A DNA stretch of 64,000 nucleotides from an uncultured Fidelibacterota bacterium (GTDB taxonomy: Bacteria > Fidelibacterota > Marinisomatia > Marinisomatales > Marinisomataceae): NCBI GenBank assembly GCA_902624275.1, contig CACNWW010000001.1, forward strand, positions 347,212 through 411,211, given 5' to 3'. Positions 18,534 through 25,682 of the stretch are shown here, piece by piece (within the stretch, counting starts at the first letter, position 1; the number at the start of each line of letters is the position of its first letter). Made by a program: the position numbers and the translations under genes. The notes under the pieces are model-generated. The model worked only from the letters and a program-made list of their open reading frames with translations, was not told the origin of the DNA and made no database searches.

Positions 18534-18961
18534 CCTCTTATAGACTTAATAATTTCCTTTTGTGAGTTACATTTATTACAGAAGATAACCATATCTTTGT
18601 ATTCAGACTCTTGTTGTTTACAGCTTTCATCGTTTTTGCATCCGTACACATAACGATATATATCCTGTACCTCTTTTTCTATTGAATTTGATGATTTCCT
18701 AAGCCAATTTCTGAAAAAAGCTTTATAATCTTTTTTACGTTTTTGATTAGCTTGAAGCCAATCAAGCATTTTTAGTAGTTCAAATTCAATATCTAATGAT
18801 GGAAATTTTTGAGACCATTTATCAATATTTTTTTTGATATCATCAATTTGATCTTTTTTGCTTGGCAATTTTGTTTTTGCAACAGGGTCAAGCTTATCTA
18901 ACCTTTTTTCTAAAATCTCAATTCTTTTTAATAATGTATTTATATCTGCTTTTTTTTCCAT
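18530..18961 (-). CDS. Unknown protein with coiled coil, W-x-NWL motif and four-Cys tail
   Basis: A 143-residue protein that I cannot assign. Residues 5-25 look like a short coiled coil (LLKRIEILEKRLDKL). Residues 63-90 read LKMLDWLQANQKRKKDYK followed by AFFRNWLRKS; this W...N..R(K)K..Y..F..NWL pattern resembles the C-terminal helices of phage and plasmid replication or helicase-loader proteins, as I remember them. The tail holds Cys108, Cys114, Cys128 and Cys131 (CX5C and CX2C), a possible zinc site. The gene is convergent with rplI and divergent from the Lrp regulator. Function unknown; a DNA replication link is speculative. Confidence 0.75.
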   Translation of the reverse strand: MEKKADINTLLKRIEILEKRLDKLDPVAKTKLPSKKDQIDDIKKNIDKWSQKFPSLDIEFELLKMLDWLQANQKRKKDYKAFFRNWLRKSSNSIEKEVQDIYRYVYGCKNDESCKQQESEYKDMVIFCNKCNSQKEIIKSIRG

Positions 18962-19058
18962 AATTACTTATTTTGTAAAACATTAATTCATTAACTATAT
19001 TTAATGAGGACACAATAATTTATTAATTAATTTATAATTTCAGTTAAAAATTTTAATT

Positions 19059-19523
19059 ATGGTAGATAAAATTGATATATCAATACTTGAAATCATTCAA
19101 CAGGATGGTAGGGCATCGGTGAGTGAAATAGCTAAAGCTGTGAAGCTATCTATCCCTGCTGCAGGTGAGCGTATTAAAAAACTTTCAGAAAAAGGATTGA
19201 TTAATAAATTTGCGGCTATTTTAGACCATAAAAAAGCTGGGTTAGATCTAACGGCCTTTGTGTTTATAGTAAGCGAACATTCAGATCATTATTCTAAATT
19301 TGTTAATGAAGCAAACAATTGTAAAGCTGTACTAGAATGTCATTCAATTACTGGTGGTGGCTCACACATCCTAAAAGTGAGAGTTGAGAATTCTCAAGCC
19401 CTTGAAGATCTATTATATGAGATTCAAAATTGGCCAGGAGTATCAAGAACTCAATCAAACCTAGTTCTTTCAACATATAAAGAAGAAACCGAAATTGACC
19501 TTAATATATTAGGTAAAAAATAA
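19059..19523 (+). CDS. Lrp/AsnC family transcriptional regulator
   Basis: A 154-residue Lrp/AsnC protein: an N-terminal winged HTH (residues 3-60, with LEIIQQDGRASVSEIAKAV and SIPAAGERIKKLSEKGLI) followed by a RAM/ligand-binding domain with CHSITGGGSHILKVRVEN and LYEIQNWPGVSRTQSNLVLS. Such proteins assemble as octamers and respond to amino acids. The gene is immediately upstream of type II glutamine synthetase and on the same strand, so it probably controls nitrogen or glutamine metabolism and perhaps itself. The effector cannot be read from sequence. Confidence 0.93.
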   Translation: MVDKIDISILEIIQQDGRASVSEIAKAVKLSIPAAGERIKKLSEKGLINKFAAILDHKKAGLDLTAFVFIVSEHSDHYSKFVNEANNCKAVLECHSITGGGSHILKVRVENSQALEDLLYEIQNWPGVSRTQSNLVLSTYKEETEIDLNILGKK

Positions 19524-19525
19524 TT

Positions 19526-19567
19526 ATTTTATAAATAATTAATTTATATTATCCAATTTTATAAATA
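19526..19567 (+). promoter_or_regulatory. Possible operator repeats upstream of glutamine synthetase
   Basis: The 12-base sequence ATTTTATAAATA occurs at 19526-19537 and again at 19556-19567, exactly 30 bp apart, about three helical turns. The first copy is extended into an imperfect palindrome. Both lie in the 92-bp gap between the Lrp-family gene and the glutamine synthetase gene, so they could be binding sites for that regulator. The surrounding DNA is very AT-rich, which weakens the case. Confidence 0.35.
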
Positions 19568-19615
19568 TATTTAATCTTAAATAAACTATACATTTTCTAA
19601 AAAAAGGGGAAATTA

Positions 19616-20626
19616 ATGAAAGTTAAAGCAGAGTATATTTGGATCGATGGGTATAGACCTACCGCAGGTTTAAGATCAAAAACTAAAGTATTAGATAACT
19701 CAGTTGAGTCTGTTTCAGAGCTACCTACTTGGGGTTTTGATGGTTCAAGCACACTACAAGCAGACGGTGGTGATAGCGACTGTATGTTAAAGCCAGTATG
19801 GATGTGTCCTGATCCAATTCGAGGTGGAGAAAATATTTTAGTTATGAATGAGGTTTGCAATGCTGATGGGACTCCTCATAGATCAAATGCGAGAGCAGCA
19901 TTAGTTGAGACTGCCAGTAAATTTGCTAATCATAATCCCTGGTTCGGCATTGAACAAGAGTATGTACTTATGGATGGAAAGCAGCCTGCAGGTTGGCCAT
20001 CAGAAGGTTTTCCAGAAAGGCCGCAAGGGCCATATTACTGCAGTGTTGGTGCTGAAGATGTAGCAGCACGTTCAATGGTAGAAGACCACCTAGACTTATG
20101 TTTAGAGGCGGGACTGGAAGTGTCAGGTGTTAATGCAGAAGTAATGTTGGGACAATGGGAATATCAAGTTGGTCCACTGCCTGCACTGGAGGTTGCTGAC
20201 CAATTATGGGTAGCAAGATGGTTGCTAGAAAGAGTTGGTGAAGAATATGGTTTAAGAGTAGAGTTACATCCAAAGCCAATAAAGGGTGATTGGAATGGTT
20301 CGGGTGCACATATCAATTATAGTACAGCTGCTATGCGTGCGGATGGAGGTTTGAAAGTAATTGAAGATGCCTGTGAAAAGCTTGGAAACAATATCAAGAA
20401 ACATATAGCTGTTTATGGAGATGCTAACGAAGAGCGTTTAACAGGTGATCACGAAACATGTAGTATTAATGAGTTTAAATATGGTGTTAGTGACAGAGGT
20501 GCATCAATTAGAATACCAATGGGAGTGGCAAATGATGGTAAAGGATATTTAGAAGACAGAAGACCTGCATCAAATGTTGATCCCTATAAAGCATGTAATG
20601 CTTTAATTGATACAACATGTAGTTAA
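19616..20626 (+). CDS. glnII: Glutamine synthetase, type II (eukaryotic-like)
   Basis: It forms glutamine from glutamate, ammonium and ATP. The 336-residue length and sequence are those of GSII, the short decameric form found in eukaryotes and some bacteria, rather than the 450-470-residue GSI. Visible blocks are WGFDGSSTLQADGGDSDCML, NAEVMLGQWEYQVGP, GDWNGSGAHINYST (metal and ATP site), and DHETCSINEFKYGVSDRG followed by SIRIP and EDRRPASNVDPYKA. GSII lacks the adenylylation loop of GSI-beta, so control is likely transcriptional, perhaps by the Lrp protein next door. A strong AAGGGGA ribosome binding site precedes the ATG. Confidence 0.95.
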   Translation: MKVKAEYIWIDGYRPTAGLRSKTKVLDNSVESVSELPTWGFDGSSTLQADGGDSDCMLKPVWMCPDPIRGGENILVMNEVCNADGTPHRSNARAALVETASKFANHNPWFGIEQEYVLMDGKQPAGWPSEGFPERPQGPYYCSVGAEDVAARSMVEDHLDLCLEAGLEVSGVNAEVMLGQWEYQVGPLPALEVADQLWVARWLLERVGEEYGLRVELHPKPIKGDWNGSGAHINYSTAAMRADGGLKVIEDACEKLGNNIKKHIAVYGDANEERLTGDHETCSINEFKYGVSDRGASIRIPMGVANDGKGYLEDRRPASNVDPYKACNALIDTTCS

Positions 20627-20666
20627 ATTTTTTGGATTTTTGAGGTCATATTCTTAATCTAGGCTT

Positions 20667-21701
20667 ATGATTTCACAACGGTTACTTGGGTGGTACTCAC
20701 ATAATAAGAGAATATTGCCTTGGAGAGAAACTAAAAATCCTTATAAAATATGGATTTCTGAAATAATGCTACAACAAACACAAGTAGCAACAGTCATTCC
20801 ATATTATGAAAGGTGGATGAAAAGCTTCCCAAATATAGAAGCGCTTGCGAAAGCTGACTATGATTATGTGCTAAAACATTGGGAAGGGCTAGGATATTAT
20901 TCTAGATGCAAAAATATTCATGCAACCGCCAAATCTTTAAATGGAAAACTTCCAGAAACATTCAATGAGCTTATAAAACTTCCAGGTATTGGAGAATATA
21001 CAGCAAAGACTATATTAGCCATAGCTTACAACAAAAAAGAGGTTGGGGTTGATACAAATTTAGAGCGCGTTGGTTTTAGACTTCTTGGTTTAAAGAAGAA
21101 ATCGAAGTTTAATAATAATAGGGTAAAAAAATTTCTTGAAAATATTCAGGATAAATCAAAACCAGGAGACTTTAATCAAGCTCTTATGGATCTTGGTAGC
21201 AGTCTATGTCAGGCCAAAGCGGTTGAATGTATTCCATGCCCTATTGTAGACGATTGTAAAGCTTCTACAAATGATAATCCTTTGGAATACCCAGAAATGA
21301 AAAAGAGCAAACCTATCCCAACATTAAATATTGCCGTTTGCATAATTTTTCATAATGATAAGTTATTGGTCATGCAACGACCCAAACATAAAATGCTTGG
21401 CGGTCTTTGGGAATTTCCTGGAGGAAAAATTGAAAAAGGGGAATCAAAACAAGCTGCGGTAATCAGAGAAATTTTTGAAGAAACATGCCTAATTATAAAT
21501 AATCCAAAATATCTTGGAGAAGTGAGACACCAATATAGTCATTTTAAAGTCAAAATATCTTTATTTCAGCATCATAAAAAAGATATTAGCTCTCTTAAAA
21601 TTAAAGAAAATTATTTATGGACATCGATAGAAGGGTTAAATAGCTTAGCTTTACCAAAAGCAAATCATAAGATGTTAGACTTTCTGAAAAAGTTAGATTA
21701 A
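20667..21701 (+). CDS. mutY: A/G-specific adenine glycosylase MutY with MutT-like Nudix tail
   Basis: MutY removes adenine mispaired with 8-oxoguanine. Residues 1-200 form the HhH-GPD domain: SEIMLQQTQV with catalytic Glu32, the HhH loop LPGIGEYTA, and VDTNLERV with Asp129. The [4Fe-4S] ligands are Cys181, Cys188, Cys191 and Cys197 (CX6CX2CX5C). Residues 220-344 form a Nudix domain whose box at 253-275 is almost canonical (GX5EX7REIFEE) except that the final Gly is Cys274. In most MutY proteins this box is strongly degenerate, so this tail may still hydrolyse nucleotides. plsC follows directly. Confidence 0.93.
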   Translation: MISQRLLGWYSHNKRILPWRETKNPYKIWISEIMLQQTQVATVIPYYERWMKSFPNIEALAKADYDYVLKHWEGLGYYSRCKNIHATAKSLNGKLPETFNELIKLPGIGEYTAKTILAIAYNKKEVGVDTNLERVGFRLLGLKKKSKFNNNRVKKFLENIQDKSKPGDFNQALMDLGSSLCQAKAVECIPCPIVDDCKASTNDNPLEYPEMKKSKPIPTLNIAVCIIFHNDKLLVMQRPKHKMLGGLWEFPGGKIEKGESKQAAVIREIFEETCLIINNPKYLGEVRHQYSHFKVKISLFQHHKKDISSLKIKENYLWTSIEGLNSLALPKANHKMLDFLKKLD

Positions 21702-21712
21702 TATTGCTCAAT

Positions 21713-22426
21713 ATGATAAAAACCTTAATATCTGCAATCGTATTTTTTTTATTCCTACCATTGTTTGGACTTGTGATGATTATAGGAATTATTTTTTCAT
21801 ATATTACGCATTCAAGGAATCTTTACTATCCCTTAATACCACTGTCTAGTCGGTTGCTTATGTTAGTATCTTTTCAATGGTTTAGTGTTAAAGGTCAAGT
21901 TCCTAAAAAAGAAAATGGCCCTTATATCTTTATGTTTAATCATGAATCAATGTTTGATGTATTTATGTTAGGTGGTTCCATTCCTTATTATGTAAATGCT
22001 ATAGGTTGGGAAGGTATTTTTAAATGGCCACTTTTTGGATTTTTTGCTAGACGCTATGGAGCTTATGCTATTACGCATGATAATACTGATAAGGCCCGAG
22101 AAACTTTGAAAGCTGCTGAAAAAATATTAGTACAAGATGGCGATTCTATGCTGTTTTCTCCAGAGGGACAAAGAACGCTTACTGGAGAGATGGGAGAGTT
22201 TAAAAAAGGCGGGTTTCATTTTGCAAAAAGTACAAATGTTGCATCAATTGTCCCCGTTGGATTAATTGGAGCTTACAGAGCAAATGTAAGAAATAGTTGG
22301 ATTGTTAATCCAGGCAAGCTAACAACAGTATTTGGAGAACCAATTACTCCTGAAGATTATAAAGATTTGACAGTTGAAGAGTTAAGAGACTTGACTAAGA
22401 AAAGAGTATCAGAACTTTTAGTTTAA
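21713..22426 (+). CDS. plsC: 1-acyl-sn-glycerol-3-phosphate acyltransferase PlsC
   Basis: PlsC acylates lysophosphatidic acid to phosphatidic acid in the membrane. With the ATG at 21713 the protein is 237 residues; an in-frame TTG at 21704 is possible, but MIKTLISAIVFFLFL is a natural membrane-anchoring start. One long hydrophobic segment occupies about residues 5-35. The acyltransferase motifs are FNHESMFDVF (HX4D), the region around GAYAITHDN, and FSPEGQRT (motif III EGxR). It is convergent with, and overlaps by 9 nt, the MFS gene. Confidence 0.92.
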   Translation: MIKTLISAIVFFLFLPLFGLVMIIGIIFSYITHSRNLYYPLIPLSSRLLMLVSFQWFSVKGQVPKKENGPYIFMFNHESMFDVFMLGGSIPYYVNAIGWEGIFKWPLFGFFARRYGAYAITHDNTDKARETLKAAEKILVQDGDSMLFSPEGQRTLTGEMGEFKKGGFHFAKSTNVASIVPVGLIGAYRANVRNSWIVNPGKLTTVFGEPITPEDYKDLTVEELRDLTKKRVSELLV

Positions 22427-23614
22427 ATATCTAATTTTAGGATGTAATACTCCTGCAATACCACACAATCCCGCCAGCATACCAAACAACAAAAATATTT
22501 CATGAATGCTCATGAATTCAGCCAAAAAACCTATAATGCCACTCGAAACCGCTGTCATACTTAAGATGGAAACGGAAATGATTGCAAAGATTCTACCCAG
22601 CAATTTTTCAGGTATGTTCTTTTGCATTATAGATACCCTTGAAATAATTAAAAAAGGAATCCCTATTCCATGCACGCACGACCAAAAGTTTAATTGTGTC
22701 ATAGTTTTAATAAAGTAATAGAAGCAAAAACTTGCGCCATCAATAAATAGTCCTAGAAGAAACAAAGTGCCATGATTGAACTTGTGACCAATTTTATAAA
22801 CAGTAGCAGTTCCAATGAGCATGCCAAGACCAACAAAAGCTTCAACAAGCGCAAAATCAGAGGCTGTTCCGCCTAAATAAAGTTTAACGAAAATTGGTAT
22901 ACCAACAATAGCGGGACCCATAACAAATAGGTTGCTCAGCAAAGTTAACAAAATTATGAAAGCAAAGGTTGTATGTTTTTTAAGATATAGTATACCTTCC
23001 TTTGTTTTATTGAAAATCTTCTTAAAATTTATTTCCTCCTTTTCAACATCATCTTTAGGAGCATGTGATGTTATAAAAGCAGCTGTGAAATAGAAGAAAA
23101 GACAAAACAGAAATAAATTTTCTACATCATAGATTGTCAGTAGTTGGGCAGCAATAATTGGCCCAATTAATACAGCTGTTTGCCAAGAGATATTAACAAT
23201 TGAGTTAGCTTTTAAAAGACCATCTTTTTCAATTTGTGTTGGTAAATAGGCATTAAACGCAGGTACCATCGGTAGCCCGAATGCATTATGAAAAAATGCA
23301 ATCAAAACAATGACCCAAATAGATTCTATATCGAAGAAAAATAGTATTGGTATTAGCGTCAAGATTAATCCTTGCATTATTGTTGCAAATGATATCATCC
23401 GAGTTTTTGAAAAAAGATCTACAATTGCTCCAATGAACAGTCCACAAAGTATAGCTGGTAAGTACGATGTCATTGCCACTAGACCAGTAATTCTTTCTGA
23501 ATTTGTTAATTCTAAAACAAGCCATATAAAAGCCACATCATAAATAGCTCTAGCAATAGAATTCATCAGAGGAACTGATAGTAGAAATAAGTTTAAGTTA
23601 TTTTGTTTGAACAT
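22418..23614 (-). CDS. Major facilitator superfamily transporter
   Basis: About 398 residues with about 12 hydrophobic segments, organised as two six-helix halves. An MFS motif A-like loop (GLFIGAIVDLFSKTRMI) lies between helices 2 and 3. It resembles the MFS_3/enterobactin-exporter-like and macrolide efflux group in overall look (SVPLMNSIARAIYDVAFIWL at the start), but the substrate cannot be inferred. I choose the ATG at 23614 (MFKQNNLNLF); an in-frame ATG at 23656 would add 14 residues and overlap the divergent ferredoxin remnant. No operon partner. Confidence 0.82.
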   Translation of the reverse strand: MFKQNNLNLFLLSVPLMNSIARAIYDVAFIWLVLELTNSERITGLVAMTSYLPAILCGLFIGAIVDLFSKTRMISFATIMQGLILTLIPILFFFDIESIWVIVLIAFFHNAFGLPMVPAFNAYLPTQIEKDGLLKANSIVNISWQTAVLIGPIIAAQLLTIYDVENLFLFCLFFYFTAAFITSHAPKDDVEKEEINFKKIFNKTKEGILYLKKHTTFAFIILLTLLSNLFVMGPAIVGIPIFVKLYLGGTASDFALVEAFVGLGMLIGTATVYKIGHKFNHGTLFLLGLFIDGASFCFYYFIKTMTQLNFWSCVHGIGIPFLIISRVSIMQKNIPEKLLGRIFAIISVSILSMTAVSSGIIGFLAEFMSIHEIFLLFGMLAGLCGIAGVLHPKIRYLN

Positions 23615-23645
23615 CGGATTGAAACTACGTATAATTAACTTAATT

Positions 23646-23837
23646 ATGACATACATTATAACAAATCCTTGTGTTGGAATATGTGATACAGCATATATTG
23701 GAGTTTGCCCTGTTGACTGTATTCATGGTCCTGTCGATGCCATTTATGATGAAGATGAAGTACTCGATGAGCATGAGCTATCAATCGATAAAAATTATTT
23801 TTTTTTAGTCAAGAAATATAAATTGATAATTTTATAA
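23646..23837 (+). pseudogene. Truncated, decayed ferredoxin
   Basis: The ATG at 23646 opens a 63-residue reading frame starting MTYIITNPCVGICDTAYIGV and continuing CPVDCIHGPVDA, clearly the N-terminal half of the 7Fe/8Fe bacterial ferredoxin family (PCVGxCDTACVxVCPVDCIHGP). Two things are broken. The cluster cysteine in TAC is Tyr (TAY), and after DEHELSIDKN, which aligns with the normal GxQLYINPEEC region, the frame runs into YFFLVKKYKLIIL and stops, so the second CX2CX2CX3CP cluster is absent. I found no rescue in other frames. It is probably a dead gene; a repurposed short protein is less likely. Confidence 0.65.
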
Positions 23838-23887
23838 CATTTTACAGGTTCGTTATCTATTTTTACATTTACACAATAATAAATTAG

Positions 23888-25015
23888 ATGGATAAAAATC
23901 AAATATTAGACCAGCTCAAACAAATTAACTATCCAGGTTTTAATAGAGATATTGTTTCTTTTGGAATGGTCAAAGATGTTGTCATAGATCAAAGTATCAT
24001 TACAATAATTCTTTCGATTTCTTCCTCTAATGAAGAAAAAAAGAATCAACTAGTTCAAGAAATATCAGATAAAATTAAAATAGATAGTTTTGAAGTTAAA
24101 ATTAAGGTATTGGATCAAGCACCAGGAAAGACTGTTGATACAAGCAATAAGGATGCAAACGTCCAGGGAAATATTAAAAATATCATTGCTGTTGCAAGCG
24201 GAAAAGGTGGTGTAGGAAAATCTACCATTGCATTAAATTTAGCAGCAGCACTATCAAAAGCAGGACACAAAACAGGATTATTAGATTTAGATATTTATGG
24301 TCCTTCTTTACCAATTACAATGGGGGTTATTGAAAATCCTCAGGTAAATGATCAACAAAAAATCATACCGATTACAAAAGACAATTTAAAACTTATGAGC
24401 TTCGGCTTTATAAGCGGTAATCAAGCTCCAGTTGTATGGAGAGGACCACTTGTTGCTAAAATGACAGAACAGTTTTTTCGAGATGTTGTGTGGGGAGAAT
24501 TGGATTACCTAATATTAGATCTTCCTCCAGGAACTGGAGATGTTCAACTAACCTTATCGCAAAAGATTCCTTTAGATGGAGCAATTATTGTAACAACACC
24601 AAATGATATTGCCTTAACAGATGTTCGAAAAGGGGCTGATATGTTTAGTAAAGTAAAAACACCATTACTGGGAGTAGTAGAAAATATGTCATATATGCAA
24701 ATCAGTGGAAAGATTCAGTCTCCTAATACTGATTTATCTAATGTGGAGTTATTTATTAATGATAAAAAAATAATTTTAGAAAAAGATAAATCATTCAATT
24801 ACAAATTTCATCTATTTAAAGAAGGAGGAGGGCTAAATGAAAGTAAGCGCCTTAATGTTCCGCTCTTGGGGCAAATTCCTTACTCAGAAGATTTAATGTT
24901 ATCGATAGACAAAGGGGAACCCTTAATTTTATCAAACGACAAACACCCTATATCAGAAATTTTTAATAAAATAGTAAAGAGCTTAGAAGAATATCATGAG
25001 AAAAAACTCAATTAA
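23888..25015 (+). CDS. mrp: Mrp/ApbC-type iron-sulfur carrier ATPase lacking CxxC
   Basis: Mrp/NBP35-family P-loop ATPases carry Fe-S clusters to target proteins. Residues 1-85 form a MIP18/DUF59 domain. The deviant Walker A ASGKGGVGKST lies at residues 103-113, with LDLDIYGPSLP and LDLPPGTGDVQLTLSQ following. After VVENMSYM the usual CxxC cluster-binding motif is missing; a stretch of about 45 residues without cysteine precedes GGGLNESKRLNVPLLGQIP. Loss of CxxC is also seen in some Bacteroidota homologues, as I recall. The gene ends 20 nt inside uppS. Family is certain; the Fe-S carrier role is less so. Confidence 0.88.
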   Translation: MDKNQILDQLKQINYPGFNRDIVSFGMVKDVVIDQSIITIILSISSSNEEKKNQLVQEISDKIKIDSFEVKIKVLDQAPGKTVDTSNKDANVQGNIKNIIAVASGKGGVGKSTIALNLAAALSKAGHKTGLLDLDIYGPSLPITMGVIENPQVNDQQKIIPITKDNLKLMSFGFISGNQAPVVWRGPLVAKMTEQFFRDVVWGELDYLILDLPPGTGDVQLTLSQKIPLDGAIIVTTPNDIALTDVRKGADMFSKVKTPLLGVVENMSYMQISGKIQSPNTDLSNVELFINDKKIILEKDKSFNYKFHLFKEGGGLNESKRLNVPLLGQIPYSEDLMLSIDKGEPLILSNDKHPISEIFNKIVKSLEEYHEKKLN

Positions 25016-25682
25016 TCATCTTGCAATTATAATGGATGGTAATGGAAGATGGGCGAAACAAAAAAATCAACCAAGAGCTTTTGGTCATCAAAACGGAGCT
25101 CAGACCGCAAAAAAAATCATAAATGAATGTGTAAAAAAAGAAGTACCTTATTTAACTCTTTACACCTTTTCAAAAGAAAATTGGTCAAGACCAAAAGAAG
25201 AAATAGATACATTAATGATTTTACTTTCTTCAATGCTCAAAAAAGAAGCAGGAAATATGTATAGGAACAATATCAGATTTAATGTCGTAGGAAGAATAGA
25301 AGATTTGCCAGAAAAAACAAGGGATTGGGTGTTATCCACAATAGAAAAAACAAAAAATAACACAGGTTTAGTTTTAACTCTAGCACTAAGCTATGGAGGG
25401 CGACAAGAGATTATTGATGCTTTCAATTCATTGATAAAATCAAACGTAAAAATTATTAATGAAGAAATTCTTAAAAATCACTTATATTGCCCTGAATTGC
25501 CAGATCCAGATATGATAATTAGAACTGGAGGTGAATATAGACTTAGTAATTTTTTATTATGGCAATCTGCATATGCAGAAATTTATATCAGTAATAAAAA
25601 TTGGCCAGATTTTGGCGAGAATGATTTAAAGAAGGTTTTTAATGAATATGAAAACAGAAATAGAACATTTGGAAAATTATAA
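24996..25682 (+). CDS. uppS: Undecaprenyl diphosphate synthase (isoprenyl transferase)
   Basis: UppS adds eight isoprene units to farnesyl diphosphate with cis geometry, giving the lipid carrier for peptidoglycan, O-antigen and capsule units. The 228-residue protein starts HLAIIMDGNGRWAKQ (catalytic Asp in MDGNGRW), then LTLYTFSKENWSRPKEE, LALSYGGRQEI, PDMIIRTGGEYRLSNFLLW and YAEIYISNKNWPDF, all standard. It overlaps mrp by 20 nt and bamA starts at the next base after its stop. cdsA, commonly the next gene, is absent here. Confidence 0.97.
   Translation: MRKNSINHLAIIMDGNGRWAKQKNQPRAFGHQNGAQTAKKIINECVKKEVPYLTLYTFSKENWSRPKEEIDTLMILLSSMLKKEAGNMYRNNIRFNVVGRIEDLPEKTRDWVLSTIEKTKNNTGLVLTLALSYGGRQEIIDAFNSLIKSNVKIINEEILKNHLYCPELPDPDMIIRTGGEYRLSNFLLWQSAYAEIYISNKNWPDFGENDLKKVFNEYENRNRTFGKL

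Noticed and set aside
19521..19543. Terminator after the Lrp gene
   Set aside because: The AATTATT/AATAATT stem is purely A-T with no U-tract of note; more likely part of the promoter or operator region.
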